From the NCBI RefSeq assembly GCF_013112485.1, contig NZ_JABFHG010000009.1:186001-250000 (forward strand): DNA of 64,000 nucleotides, written 5' to 3'. Of this stretch, positions 8,771-18,708 are shown piece after piece. The number at the start of each line of letters is the position of its first letter. Position 1 is the first letter of the stretch. This DNA is from Roseicella sp. DB1501. GTDB taxonomy: Bacteria; Pseudomonadota; Alphaproteobacteria; Acetobacterales; Acetobacteraceae. A model generated the notes under the pieces. It was not told where the DNA came from and did no database searches. It saw only the letters and a program-made list of their open reading frames with translations. A program made the translations under genes and the position numbers.

Positions 8771-10478
8771 GCGGCGCCGGGCGGGGCGCCTCCGCCCCGC
8801 GCCGGAACAGCATCAGCGTGATCCAGCGGCCGCGGGTGTAGTTGAAGCCGGTCACCTGCCCGATCTGCTGCACCGACAGGGCGAGGGTGGCGGCCTCGTG
8901 CTGGAAGTCGCTCTCGGCCCGGTTGCCGACCGCGACCACGCGGCCCGGCCCGCCGGCCAGGAACTGCGCCGCATCCGTGCCGGTGCGCAGCAGCTTCGTC
9001 TCGCCGCCCGTGGCGAAGAGCACCGAGGGCTCGGAATAGCCGGTGATGCCGAAGGCGCCGGGCGCCAGGCCCGGCGCCCGCGCCGCCAGCGTGGCGGCGA
9101 GGCGCGGCGCGATCCAGAGCGGCTCGAGCCGCGGCACCACCGCCTCCAGCACCGCGGCATAGAGCGGCACGGCGAGCAGCGCGCCGAGCAGCCCGGCCCG
9201 GCCCCAGGCGCCGCGCCGGGCGCTGCCGGCGACGACCCAGACCAGCAGCGCGGCGAGCGGCAGCACCAGCAGCCCGCCGCCGAAGGGCTCGCGCAACATC
9301 ACCCAGCAGGCCGCCAGCGCCGCCGCGCCGAGGCCGAGCGCCACCAGCCCGAGCAGGCCCAGCATCACCCGCTGCCACCAGCGCGGCGGCATGTGCCGCA
9401 GCGGGTCCATGGCCCAGGCGGCGCCAAGCAGCATCAACGCCGGGTAGAGCGGCAGGGTGTAGTGCGGCAGCTTGGTCTGCACCGCCTCGAAGACCAGCCA
9501 GGAGGGCACCACCCAGGCGAGCAGGACGCGCGTCGGCGGGTTCAGCCGGTCGCGCCAGGCCGCGGGCAGGCCGGTGAGCACGATCCAGGCCGAGGGGAAG
9601 GCGGCGATGGCGAAGGTCAGCAGGTAGAAGCCGGGCGGGCCGCCATGCTTCTCCTCGCCGCTGCCGATCTTGGACAGCATGTCGCCGCCCACCGCCTGCT
9701 CGAAGAAGCGTCCCTCCGTCGCAATGCCGATGGCGACGAACCAGGGCGCCGCGGCGGCGACCATCAGCGGCAACCCCCAGCCGGGGCGCAGCGCCCGCAG
9801 CCAGGGGGCGCCGCGATCGACGACCGCGAGGGTGATGCCGGCGAGCAGAGGCACCATCGGCCCGACCGGCCCCTTCAGCAGCACGCTCGCCCCGAGCACC
9901 AGCCAGAAGCCGGCGGCCTGGCGGGCGGTGAAGCGCTCCGGCCGCAGATAGGCCTGGGAGAACAGGCCCATGGCGGCGGCGACCGTCGCCAGCAGCGCCG
10001 CATCGGTCTTGGCGATATGCGCCTCGGCCACCAGCACCAGGGAGGAGGCGAGCATCGCCGCGCCGAGGAAGGCGGCTCGCCGCCCGACCATCGAACGCCC
10101 CCAGTGGAAGGTGGCCAGCACGGCGAGGATGCCGCCGAGCAGGCTCGGCAGCCGGTAGGGCCAGATATCCCGCCGCGTGCCGAGATGGGTCGCCTCGATC
10201 AGGTGCACCGAGGCGGATTGCAGCCAGTGGATGCCGGCCGGCTTCTTGTTGCGCTCCTCCTCGCCGACGCGGATCCGGACATAGTCGCCGCTCCCGACCA
10301 TCTGCTTCGTTGCCTGGGCGAAGCGGCTCTCGTCGCGGTCCGTCGCCGGCAGGGTGAAGAATCCTGGCAGCCAGAGGGCGAGGCAGAGCAGCACCAGCGC
10401 CAGGCGCGGGCGGCGTTGCAGGGCCTCCGGCAGGGCACCGAGGGAGGGGTCGGGGCTGGACGGCGCCGAGATGTGCAT
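8757..10478 (-). CDS. ArnT-like polytopic glycosyltransferase (GT-C, PMT family)
   Basis: This is an integral membrane protein of about 573 residues with a dozen or more hydrophobic segments. The first periplasmic loop contains [15 protein letters not shown], the DE-containing motif of the GT-C/PMT superfamily, followed by [10 protein letters not shown], typical of ArnT-like 4-amino-arabinose or dolichol-type sugar transferases that use polyprenyl-phosphate sugars. The acceptor (lipid A or another) is unknown. The frame stays open far upstream, but that part is antisense to rsmB. ATG 10478 was chosen; ATG 10496 is an alternative six codons upstream. No strong ribosome-binding site is seen for either. 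Confidence 0.85.
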   Translation of the reverse strand: MHISAPSSPDPSLGALPEALQRRPRLALVLLCLALWLPGFFTLPATDRDESRFAQATKQMVGSGDYVRIRVGEEERNKKPAGIHWLQSASVHLIEATHLGTRRDIWPYRLPSLLGGILAVLATFHWGRSMVGRRAAFLGAAMLASSLVLVAEAHIAKTDAALLATVAAAMGLFSQAYLRPERFTARQAAGFWLVLGASVLLKGPVGPMVPLLAGITLAVVDRGAPWLRALRPGWGLPLMVAAAAPWFVAIGIATEGRFFEQAVGGDMLSKIGSGEEKHGGPPGFYLLTFAIAAFPSAWIVLTGLPAAWRDRLNPPTRVLLAWVVPSWLVFEAVQTKLPHYTLPLYPALMLLGAAWAMDPLRHMPPRWWQRVMLGLLGLVALGLGAAALAACWVMLREPFGGGLLVLPLAALLVWVVAGSARRGAWGRAGLLGALLAVPLYAAVLEAVVPRLEPLWIAPRLAATLAARAPGLAPGAFGITGYSEPSVLFATGGETKLLRTGTDAAQFLAGGPGRVVAVGNRAESDFQHEAATLALSVQQIGQVTGFNYTRGRWITLMLFRRGAEAPRPAPLSPG

Positions 10479-10529
10479 GGGCGGGCGGACTAGCATGGGC
10501 CGGTGCCGGCGGCCATAAAGGGCGGCCTC

Positions 10530-11834
10530 ATGGCAGCCCCCACCCAGAACCCGGCCCGCCGCGCCGCCGCCCTCCTGCTCGATGCCGTCCTGCTCCGCCA
10601 CCGGCCGCTCGAGGAGGCGCTGGACGCCCTGCCCACCGATGGCCGGCCGCACCGAATGCGGGAGAAGGGCGAGGCGCGGCCCGGGGCCGCCGTCTCGCCG
10701 CGCGACAAGGCGGCGGCGCACCGGATCGCCGCTTCGGTGCTGCGCCGCGCCGGCTCGCTCGATGCCGTGCTGGAGCCCTTCCTGCGGCGGGAGCCGCCGG
10801 GGCCGGTGCGCAACGTGCTGCGGATCGGCGCGGCGGAGCTGCTGCTGCTCGGCACCCCCGCCCATGCCGCGGTCGGCAGCGCCGTCGACCTCGTCCCGAA
10901 GCCCTTCGCCGGGCTGGTCAATGCGGTGCTGCGGCGGGTGGCCGAGGCTGGGCCGGCGGCGCTGGAGGGGCTGGATGCCGAGCGGCTGGATACGCCGGGC
11001 TGGCTCTGGAGCGCCTGGCACGCCGCCTATGGGGCGGCGGTGCGCGACATCGCCGCGGCGCACCGGCAGGAGGCGCCGCTCGATCTCAGCCTCGCCCCCG
11101 GCGCCGCCGCGCCCGAGGGCGGCGAGGCGCTGCCGACCGGCAGCCATCGCTACCCGGCCGGGACGCGGGTGACCGAGCTCGCCGGCTTCGCCGAGGGCGG
11201 GTTCTGGGTGCAGGACGCCGCGGCCGCCCTGCCGGCGCGGCTGCTCGCGGCGCGGCCGGGCGAGCGGGTGGCCGATCTCTGCGCCGCCCCGGGCGGCAAG
11301 ACGGCGCAACTCGCCGCCGCCGGCGCCGCGGTGACGGCGGTGGAGCGCGACCCGAAGCGGGCGGCGCGGCTGCAGGAGAACCTGGCGCGGCTGCGCCTGC
11401 CGGCCGAGCTGGTGGTCGCTGATGCGCTGCGCTGGGCGCCCGGCGGCGCGCCCTTCGAGGCCATCCTGCTCGACGCGCCCTGCACCGCGACCGGCACCAT
11501 CCGCCGCCACCCGGACGTGCCGCATCTGAAGCGGCCGAAGGATGTCGGCGCGGCGGCGGCGTTGCAGCGGGACCTGCTGGCGGCGGCGGCGCGGCATCTC
11601 GCGCCGGGCGGGCGGCTGGTCCTCGCCACCTGTTCCCTACAGGCGGAGGAGGGAGAGGCGCATCTGGCCGCCGCCGCGGCCCTCGGCCTCGCCCTCGACC
11701 CGGTGCGGCCGGAGGAGCTGCCCGGCCTCGCCGGGGCCCTCACCCCGGAGGGCGCCGTCCGCACCCGCCCCGATCTCTGGGCCGTGCAGGGCGGCATGGA
11801 CGGCTTCTTCATGGCCCGCTTCCACAAGGAATGA
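10530..11834 (+). CDS. rsmB: 16S rRNA (cytosine-C5)-methyltransferase, RsmB/NOP family
   Basis: The protein is 434 residues. The first 150 form a NusB-like RNA-binding domain (ARRAAALLLDAVL...KAAAHRIAASVLRRAGSLD). The C-terminal half is a SAM-dependent methyltransferase: CAAPGGKTAQLAAAGAAVTA is motif I, DAPCTATGTIRRHPDV carries the PC motif, and LATCSLQAEEGEAHL carries the TC motif with the catalytic Cys at residue 368. RsmB methylates C967 of 16S rRNA in E. coli. The start MAAPTQ at 10530 was preferred over ATG 10503. It is divergent from the glycosyltransferase gene, with starts about 50 bp apart. Confidence 0.88.
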   Translation: MAAPTQNPARRAAALLLDAVLLRHRPLEEALDALPTDGRPHRMREKGEARPGAAVSPRDKAAAHRIAASVLRRAGSLDAVLEPFLRREPPGPVRNVLRIGAAELLLLGTPAHAAVGSAVDLVPKPFAGLVNAVLRRVAEAGPAALEGLDAERLDTPGWLWSAWHAAYGAAVRDIAAAHRQEAPLDLSLAPGAAAPEGGEALPTGSHRYPAGTRVTELAGFAEGGFWVQDAAAALPARLLAARPGERVADLCAAPGGKTAQLAAAGAAVTAVERDPKRAARLQENLARLRLPAELVVADALRWAPGGAPFEAILLDAPCTATGTIRRHPDVPHLKRPKDVGAAAALQRDLLAAAARHLAPGGRLVLATCSLQAEEGEAHLAAAAALGLALDPVRPEELPGLAGALTPEGAVRTRPDLWAVQGGMDGFFMARFHKE

Positions 11835-12038
11835 ACACCGCGAGCGGCGCTGTCGCTTGACGCCGCCGCACCGCTTGTCTCAGTTTGTGCGAAAGGCCGT
11901 GCGCAAAGGAACGCGGCGTTGGGGGGAGCGCAGGCGCCCCGGCCCCGCCGGATCGATGCTCCAGCCTGTCCTGACGTCCGTTCACCCGACGGGGACCACC
12001 CCGCGCGCCCGGCCGCGAGGCAGGGAAGGACGGACGAG

Positions 12039-13373
12039 ATGGAGCGCAACGGGACTTCACGTCGCACGCTGCTGCAGGCGGGGGCCGGTCTCGGCCTCGC
12101 CGCCAGCGTGCCGGCCACGGCACGGGCGCAGACCGCGCCGGCGCGTGGCGGCGACCCGCTGCGGGTCGGGCTGCTGACCGACCTCTCCGGCCCCTTCGCC
12201 GGCGCCGGCAGCGTGCCGCTCTTCAACGGCTCCGAGGTGGCGATCGCGCTGTTCAACGAGCGCGGCGGCGTCGACGGGCGGCCGGTGGTGGCGGTGAGCG
12301 CCGACAGCCAGAGCAAAGCCGATGTCGCCATCAACGAGGCGGAGCGGCTGCTCGGGCAGGAGGGGCTCGAGGTGGTGATGGGCGTCTATTCCTCCGCCCA
12401 TGCCGTGCCGCTCTCCGGGCGGTTCGAGGCGCAGAAGAAGATCATGTGGATCACCTCGGCGATCGCGACCGCGGTGCTGAAGGACAAGCATTTCCGCTAC
12501 GTCTTCCGCCCCACCGTGCATTCCGACCAGTATGCCGAGGGTACGGTCTCGGTGGTGCACGAGCAGGCGCAGAAGAAGCTCGGCATGGCGCCCGAGAAGG
12601 TGAAGCTCGCCGTCATCTACGAGGACGGGCCCTATGGCACCGGCGTCTCCTCGGCCATCGAGGCGAATGCCAGGAAGCGCAACATGCCGGTGGTGCTGAA
12701 GGAGGCCTATTCGGCGACCACGCCCGATCTCTCGACGCTGGTGACCAAGCTGCGGCGGGAGCGGCCGGACATCGTCTACCAGGTGGGCTACAACCCCGAC
12801 ATCACGCTCTTCCTGCGCCAGGCGCGCTCCGGCGGCCTGCGCTTCCGCATGCTCTTCGGCCATGGCGCCGGCTGGTCGCAGATCGACCGGCTGTGGGAGA
12901 CCTTCGGCAAGGACCTTCAGGGCATGTGCAACGCCGATCCGGCGGCGACGCAGATGCTGGACTGGGAGAAGCTGCAGCCCGGCGTCGGCGATCTGGCGAA
13001 GACCTTCGTCGCCCGCTACCAGGCGAAGCACAAGATGAACGACCTGCCGACGCATGCCTCGATGGGGTTCAACAACACCTGGATCTTCCTCGAGCACGTG
13101 CTGAAGCCGGCGGTGCGCAAGACCGGCGGCATGACGGCCGAGGCGCTGCGCGAGGCGGCGCTGCAGGTGGACGTGCCGGAAGGCGGCACCATCCAGGGCT
13201 ATGGCGTGAAGTTCGAGCCGCCGGAATCCGCCATGGCCGGCCAGAACAGCCGCAGCATCTGCGTGGTGATGCAGTTCGACAACGCCAAGTCGCACGTGAT
13301 CTGGCCGGCCTCGCTGGGCCGTGAGCCGGTGCTGCCGCTGCCGCCCGACAACCCCTACGCGCTCCGGTCCTGA
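12039..13373 (+). CDS. Branched-chain amino acid-type ABC transporter substrate-binding protein
   Basis: This 444-residue periplasmic protein starts with a twin-arginine leader (NGTSRRTLLQAGAGLGLAAS) and an Ala-x-Ala cleavage site. The mature part follows the LivJ/LivK type-I binding fold: LRVGLLTDLSGPFAGAGS, FNERGGVDGRPVV, then YSSAHAVPLSGRFEAQKK. LivJ-family proteins bind amino acids, amides or aromatic acids, and the ligand here is open. ATG 12039 follows GGGAAGGA. It is the first gene of a tightly packed five-gene operon (12039-16769). A possible promoter -35, TTGACG at 11857-11862, lies upstream without a convincing -10. Confidence 0.92.
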   Translation: MERNGTSRRTLLQAGAGLGLAASVPATARAQTAPARGGDPLRVGLLTDLSGPFAGAGSVPLFNGSEVAIALFNERGGVDGRPVVAVSADSQSKADVAINEAERLLGQEGLEVVMGVYSSAHAVPLSGRFEAQKKIMWITSAIATAVLKDKHFRYVFRPTVHSDQYAEGTVSVVHEQAQKKLGMAPEKVKLAVIYEDGPYGTGVSSAIEANARKRNMPVVLKEAYSATTPDLSTLVTKLRRERPDIVYQVGYNPDITLFLRQARSGGLRFRMLFGHGAGWSQIDRLWETFGKDLQGMCNADPAATQMLDWEKLQPGVGDLAKTFVARYQAKHKMNDLPTHASMGFNNTWIFLEHVLKPAVRKTGGMTAEALREAALQVDVPEGGTIQGYGVKFEPPESAMAGQNSRSICVVMQFDNAKSHVIWPASLGREPVLPLPPDNPYALRS

Positions 13374-13375
13374 GC

Positions 13376-14127
13376 GTGTCGGCGGCCGGCGCGCCGCTGC
13401 TGCAGGTGGAGGATCTGACCAAGCGCTTCGGCGGCTTCACCGCCGTCGACAAGGTCTCCTTCACCGTCGGGCAGGGCGAGATCCTCGGGCTGCTCGGGCC
13501 GAACGGCTCGGGCAAGTCCACTACCTTCAACTGCATCGCCGGCATGCTGCGGCCGAGCGCGGGCTCGGTGCGGCTGGCCGGCGCCGAGATCGCCGGCAGC
13601 ACCGCCGACGAGACCTGCCGCCGCGGCATCGGCCGCACCTTCCAGATCCCGCGCCCCTTCCGCGGCCTCACCCTGCTCGAGAACGCGGTCCTTGCCGCCT
13701 TCTACGGCGCCGGCGGCGCCATCGACCGCGCCGAGGCGGAGCGGCGCGCGCGCGACGCGCTGCGGCTGGCGCAACTGCCGGACGATGCCGCGGCGACGGC
13801 GCATGGCCTCGGCGCCGCCGGGCTGAAGAAGCTGGAACTGGCGCGGGCGCTGGCGACGCAGCCGAAGCTGCTGCTCGCCGATGAGAGCCTGGGCGGCCTC
13901 GATACCGGCGAGATGCGCCAAGCCGCCGACATGCTGAAGCGCATCCGCGACGAGCGCGGCGTCACCATCGTCTGGGTCGAGCACATCATGGGCGTGCTTC
14001 TCTCCGTCGTCGATCGCGTCGTGGTGCTCGACCACGGCGCCGTCATCTTCCGCGGCACCCCGGCCGAGGCGCAGGAGGATGCCAAGGTCGCCGAGGTTTA
14101 TCTCGGCCCGCCGGAGACCCGCGCGGC

Positions 14128-14131
<4 letters not shown>
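13376..14131 (+). CDS. livG: ABC transporter ATP-binding protein, LivG type
   Basis: This 251-residue cytosolic ATPase has Walker A GPNGSGKST (residues 41-49), the LivG-typical GIGRTFQIPRPFRGLTLLENA Q-loop stretch and Walker B LLLADES. The signature position reads GLGAAGLKKLELARAL rather than a clear LSxGQ, so the C-loop is atypical. It starts with GTG two bases after the binding-protein stop and overlaps the next ATPase by four bases (ATGA), which implies translational coupling. It pairs with the LivF-type ATPase and the two permeases. Confidence 0.9.
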
Positions 14132-14886
<755 letters not shown>

Positions 14887-14910
14887 CGCCGCGCCGCAAA
14901 GGGATCACGC

Positions 14911-15774
14911 ATGGATTTCCTCGACCCCTTCTTCCTGGAGGCGCTGGTCAACGGCATCCTCCTCGGCGGCGTCTTCGCCCTGCCGGCGCTGGGGCTGAAC
15001 CTCGTCTTCGGCGTCGTCGATGTGGTCTGGCTCTGCTATGCCGAGCTGGTCATGGTCGGCATGTACACGGTGTGGTTCCTCCACACCCAGGCCGGCTGGC
15101 CGCTGGCGCTGGCCTTCGCCGCCTGCCTGCCGGTGATCGCGCTGCTCGGCATGCTGCTGCACCTGCTGGTGGTACGGCCGCTGCTGACCTCGCCGCCGAT
15201 CAACCAGGTGCTGGCGACCGGCGGCGTGCTCTTCGTGTTGCAGGGCGCGGCGACGCTGGTCTTCTCCACCGAATTCCGCTCGCTCGGCGTCGACATGCCG
15301 CCGATGGAGGTGGGCGAGGTCTTCGTCAGCGGCACCAAGCTGGCCGCCTTCTGCGCCGCGCTGCTCGGCGCCGCGGTGCTCTGGGCCTTCCTGAAATTCA
15401 CCTATGTCGGCACCGCCATCCGGGCCATCGCCCGGGACCGCGAGGTGATGCCGCTGATGGGCGTCGATCCGCGCCGGATCTACCTCATCGCCTCGGCGGT
15501 CGGCGGCGCGCTCGCCGGCCTCGCCGCCTGCCTGCTGGTGGTGCAGCTCGACGTGCACCCCTTCGTCGGCCTCTCCTTCGGCCCGATCACCTTCATGATC
15601 TGCGTCATGGGCGGGCTCGGCAACATGCTGGGCGGCTTCCTCGCCGCCTTCCTGATGGGGCTGATCATCTCGGTCGGCGGCTTCTGGGGCAGCACCGAGT
15701 TTTCCTACGTCGTCGCCTTCGCCTTCTTCATCCTCGTCATGTTCATCAGGCCGAAGGGGCTGTTCGCGCGATGA
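14911..15774 (+). CDS. livH: Branched-chain amino acid-type ABC permease, LivH family
   Basis: This 287-residue inner-membrane protein has about eight hydrophobic segments. It opens with FFLEALVNGILLGGVFALPALGLNLVFGVV, characteristic of LivH permeases, and the cytoplasmic coupling region GTAIRAIARDREVMPLMGVDPRRIY contacts the ATPases. It lies 24 bp after livF, and its stop overlaps the livM start (ATGA). Confidence 0.92.
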   Translation: MDFLDPFFLEALVNGILLGGVFALPALGLNLVFGVVDVVWLCYAELVMVGMYTVWFLHTQAGWPLALAFAACLPVIALLGMLLHLLVVRPLLTSPPINQVLATGGVLFVLQGAATLVFSTEFRSLGVDMPPMEVGEVFVSGTKLAAFCAALLGAAVLWAFLKFTYVGTAIRAIARDREVMPLMGVDPRRIYLIASAVGGALAGLAACLLVVQLDVHPFVGLSFGPITFMICVMGGLGNMLGGFLAAFLMGLIISVGGFWGSTEFSYVVAFAFFILVMFIRPKGLFAR

Positions 15775-16769
15775 GCGGAATCGCAAGGGATGTCGCCCTG
15801 CTGGCCCTCGGGGTGCTGCTGCTGGGGGCGGTGCCGCTGCTCTCGCCGCCGGACTACGCCATGCATGTCTTCATCACCATGGCGCTGACGGCGCTGGCCG
15901 GCACCGGCTGGGCGATGATGGGGCGCTTCGGCCTGGTCTCCTTCGGCCATGGCGCCTTCCTCGGCGCCGCCGCCTACGCCATGGCGCTGCTCTGGAACGA
16001 GGCGGGGCTGACGCCCTGGCTCGGCATCCCGATCGGCGTCGCCGTCGCGGTGGCGATCGGCATGCTGCTCGCCTATCCGGCCTTCCGGCTGCGCGTCGTC
16101 GGGCATTACTTCGCGCTGGTGACGCTCGCCGCCGGCGAGATCGTCCGCATCCTGATCGTCGCCCTGCGCGACCATACCGGCGGCTCGCTCGGCATGACGC
16201 CGGTGCAGGCGCCGCCGGGGCAGCAATTCCTCGCCATGCAGTTCGACAAGACCGGCTTCTGGTGGATCGCACTCATCGCCTGGGCGGGCGGGCTGCTGGC
16301 CTGGCGGCTGCTTGACCGCTCCATGTCCTCCAAGGCGCTGGCGGCGATCTCGGAGGATGAGGACGCCGCCGCCTCGATCGGCATCCGGGTGACGCGGGAG
16401 AAGATGAAGGTGACGGTGATCTCCGTCGCCCTCGCCGGGCTGGCCGGGGCGCTGACGGCGCAATACCGGCAATACCTGAACCCGGAATCCCTGGCCGGCC
16501 TCGGCATCTCGCTGCAGATCGTCTTCGGCGCCATCGCGGGCGGCATGTACGCGCCCTTCGGCCCGACCATCGGCGCGATCATCACCATCGGCCTCGACGA
16601 GGCGCTGCGCATCGGCTTCGGCACCGAGTTCACCGGTGGCGCGCCGCTGGTCTATGGGCTGCTGCTGGTGCTGTTCATGCTGTTCCTGCCGCGCGGCATC
16701 GCCGGGCTGTTCGAGCGGCGGGCGCGGCGGGCGGCGGCCAAGCCGGCGGCGGAGCGGGCGACGGCATAA
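15771..16769 (+). CDS. livM: Branched-chain amino acid-type ABC permease, LivM family
   Basis: The 332-residue protein has the LivM pattern: GRFGLVSFGHGAFLGAAAYA in an early helix, YFALVTLAAGEIVRILIVA, and the coupling segment SKALAAISEDEDAAASIGIRV, with a basic C-terminal tail. It forms the translocation pore with LivH. It is the last gene of the operon; a composite hairpin repeat starts two bases after its stop codon and probably terminates transcription. Confidence 0.92.
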   Translation: MSGIARDVALLALGVLLLGAVPLLSPPDYAMHVFITMALTALAGTGWAMMGRFGLVSFGHGAFLGAAAYAMALLWNEAGLTPWLGIPIGVAVAVAIGMLLAYPAFRLRVVGHYFALVTLAAGEIVRILIVALRDHTGGSLGMTPVQAPPGQQFLAMQFDKTGFWWIALIAWAGGLLAWRLLDRSMSSKALAAISEDEDAAASIGIRVTREKMKVTVISVALAGLAGALTAQYRQYLNPESLAGLGISLQIVFGAIAGGMYAPFGPTIGAIITIGLDEALRIGFGTEFTGGAPLVYGLLLVLFMLFLPRGIAGLFERRARRAAAKPAAERATA

Positions 16770-16770
16770 T

Positions 16771-16875
16771 CCCCACGACGTCGCTGCGCGCCGTCGCGGG
16801 GGCCCCGTGATTCGCCTCAGGTCCTGGATGCGTCACAGCCTGCCGCGGCGAAGCCGCGGCAGGGCAACGGATGGC
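16771..16875. repeat. Composite two-hairpin dispersed repeat, copy 1 (likely bidirectional terminator)
   Basis: The first hairpin is CCCCACGACG / CGTCGCGGGG (16771-16780 and 16792-16801), with a loop containing GCTGCGCG. After a 28-nt spacer comes a 46-bp block (16830-16875) holding a second hairpin, CCTGCCGCGGC-GAA-GCCGCGGCAGG (16839-16863). The 46-bp block recurs at 58954-58999 with two differences, also preceded by a GCTGCGCG-loop hairpin. Both copies lie between convergent genes just after a stop codon. Terminator plus REP-like element is the best reading. Confidence 0.75.
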
Positions 16876-16894
16876 GACAGCGGGGAGGGATGGC

Positions 16895-18343
16895 TCAGGC
16901 GGCCGGCGGGGCTTGGGGCCGCCGCGGAGGCCAGGCGAGCAGGGCGGCAAGCGGCAGCAGCCAGGCGATGCGGGCCTGGTAGCGGTCATGCGGGCCGGAG
17001 AGCGCGCCGGTCGTCGCGGCATTGGCGGTGATCCCGACCAGCACGCAGAGCACCAGGCCGAGGCGCCGCCGATCCCCCCGCCGCGCTGCCCATCCCCAGG
17101 CCAGCAGCGCCCCCGCCGCGCCGAGCAGCAGCGCCGCTGGATGCAGCGGCAGGAAGGGCGCCGATGCCTGCCGCAGCAACCCGCGCGCCTGCAAGGAGGC
17201 CGCGAAGCGCGCCGCCTCCCCTGGCGGGAAGCCGAGGGCGAGTTCGCGCCCCACCGTGCCGGCCAGGTTCTCCGGCCCGAGCGTGTCGCCGACCCGCGCC
17301 ATGCCGAGCTGGCGCAGCGCATTCGTCGCCGCCGCGCGCAGCACGCCGAGCGGCTCGCGCCACAGCGTCTCGCGCAGGATCACGCCGGCCTCGGGGGCGA
17401 GGGCGATCGGGCCGAAGCGTTCCGGCCCATCCATCCGCGGCGGCGAGACCGGGCCGTCCGGCGCCCAGAGGAAGACATCGGCATCGGTCGGCAGCCGCCC
17501 GGCCCAGCCGCAGAGATGCCAGCCCGCCGCCGGGCAGCGCGCCGCGACGGTCCGCGCCGCCGGCCCGTCGGCGACCAGCCGGGCGAGGGCGAAGACGGCG
17601 CCATAGGGCGAGATGCCGAAGCGGCCATGGACGGCGAGATTCGTCGCCAGCAGCAGGGCGAGCGCGGCGAGCAGCGGCAAGGCGCAGGCCAGCGTCGGGC
17701 GCCAGGCGCGCCGCACCACCAGCACCAGCAGGATGAGCGCGGCGGCGAGCGGCAGGTGCGACAGATGCGCGGCGCAAGCGAGGGCGGCGAGCAGCCCGAG
17801 GGCGAGGCGTTCCCCCCGCCCCAGCCGGTCCGCCGCGAAGCCAAGCAGGAAGAGGGCGAGGACGAGCGCTGGCGCCAGCCAGTCCGGCATCAGGAAGGCG
17901 GCGAACCAGGGCGCCGCCGTCGCCGCCGCCAGCCCGGCGCAGAGCAGCAGATGCGCCCCGGCGGTGACACGTCCCAGAGCGCGATCGCCTGAGGTGGGAT
18001 CACCGAAGGCGTGAATCGCGTGACCCAACAATGGCCTAGACCATGATCCGCGAACTGGAGTGAGCGGATCATGGTCTAGGACCCGCTGCACCAGCCAGAG
18101 CAGCCAGGACAGCACCAGCCCCTGCGCCGCCATGGGCAGCCAGAGGCTCAGCCGCAAATGAAACAGGTGCAGCAGCGGCCCGTAGACCATCGGCTTGTCC
18201 CAGATCGGGATGTGCTCGATGGTCTGCGCCAGGAAGGCGCCGGTATCGCTGAAGACGAGGGGGTATCCGTTCAGCGCCGCTGGCCAGAGCAGCAGCGCGC
18301 CGCCGCCGAGGATGGCCGGCCAGGCCGTCACGCCCCTTCTCAC
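16895..18343 (-). CDS. Polytopic membrane protein of unknown function, carrying an in-frame palindromic insertion
   Basis: I do not recognise a named family. The 482-residue protein has roughly ten hydrophobic helices and an N-terminal segment NGYPLVFSDTGAFLAQTIEH, with an Asp in a first periplasmic loop as in GT-C-type glycosyltransferases, so a lipid-linked sugar transferase is possible. Residues about 88-125 are hydrophilic and interrupt what looks like a continuous membrane region. This stretch is encoded by a palindrome-bearing element (inverted repeat 18035-18080) that keeps the frame open. The start overlaps the VOC gene stop by four bases, so it is the last gene of the moaD-moaE-VOC run. 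Confidence 0.7.
   Translation of the reverse strand: MRRGVTAWPAILGGGALLLWPAALNGYPLVFSDTGAFLAQTIEHIPIWDKPMVYGPLLHLFHLRLSLWLPMAAQGLVLSWLLWLVQRVLDHDPLTPVRGSWSRPLLGHAIHAFGDPTSGDRALGRVTAGAHLLLCAGLAAATAAPWFAAFLMPDWLAPALVLALFLLGFAADRLGRGERLALGLLAALACAAHLSHLPLAAALILLVLVVRRAWRPTLACALPLLAALALLLATNLAVHGRFGISPYGAVFALARLVADGPAARTVAARCPAAGWHLCGWAGRLPTDADVFLWAPDGPVSPPRMDGPERFGPIALAPEAGVILRETLWREPLGVLRAAATNALRQLGMARVGDTLGPENLAGTVGRELALGFPPGEAARFAASLQARGLLRQASAPFLPLHPAALLLGAAGALLAWGWAARRGDRRRLGLVLCVLVGITANAATTGALSGPHDRYQARIAWLLPLAALLAWPPRRPQAPPAA
18035..18080. repeat. Perfect 17-bp inverted repeat inside a coding sequence
   Basis: CCTAGACCATGATCCGC at 18035-18051 and its exact reverse complement at 18064-18080 flank a 12-nt loop that itself contains ACTGGAGT. 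CTAG and A+T-richer composition are unlike the surrounding gene. The adjoining bases down to about 17985 also look foreign to a membrane helix. Read on the minus strand the element contributes roughly 38 codons without a stop. It resembles palindromic elements that insert in frame into genes (as in Rickettsia); that comparison is inference. Confidence 0.7.
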
Positions 18344-18708
18344 GCGGCGGCGTAGAACTCGATCACATTGCCCTCCGGATCGGCCACCCGCAGCAGCCGC
18401 GGCGGCGCGCCGGCCGGGCCGGGGGCGTCCAGCACCGCGACGCGGGCGGTCAGCATGCGCCGGTGCCAGCGCTCGAGCTCGGCATCCGAGACCGGGAAGG
18501 CGAGCAGGGCGCCGCCCTCGGCATGCCGCGCCGAGGCGAAGAGGGCGTCGCCGCGCGGCCGCAGCACCAGCTCCAGCTCACCGATGCTGAAGCGCAGCGC
18601 ATTGCCCGGCTCGGCCGGGGGCAGGCCGAGGATGCGGGCGAAGAAGTCGCGCTGCCGGTGGGGGTCCTGGCAGGCCAGCTCCACCCGGGCGAGGCGCTCC
18701 GGGCTCAT
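18340..18708 (-). CDS. VOC-family (glyoxalase/bleomycin resistance-like) protein
   Basis: The 122-residue single-domain protein has the beta-alpha-beta-beta-beta VOC layout: RVELACQDPHRQRDFFARILGL at the start, FSIGELELVLRP in the middle, and LLRVADPEGNVIEFY at the end, with the terminal Glu a typical metal ligand. Substrate is unknown; VOC proteins include lyases, isomerases and dioxygenases. Its start overlaps the moaE stop (ATGA type) and its stop overlaps the membrane-protein start, so all belong to one transcription unit. Confidence 0.85.
   Translation of the reverse strand: MSPERLARVELACQDPHRQRDFFARILGLPPAEPGNALRFSIGELELVLRPRGDALFASARHAEGGALLAFPVSDAELERWHRRMLTARVAVLDAPGPAGAPPRLLRVADPEGNVIEFYAAA

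Noticed and set aside
10479-11597. N-terminal extension of the glycosyltransferase frame to 11597
   Set aside because: That part is antisense to rsmB and lacks membrane or GT-C features, so the gene starts near 10478.
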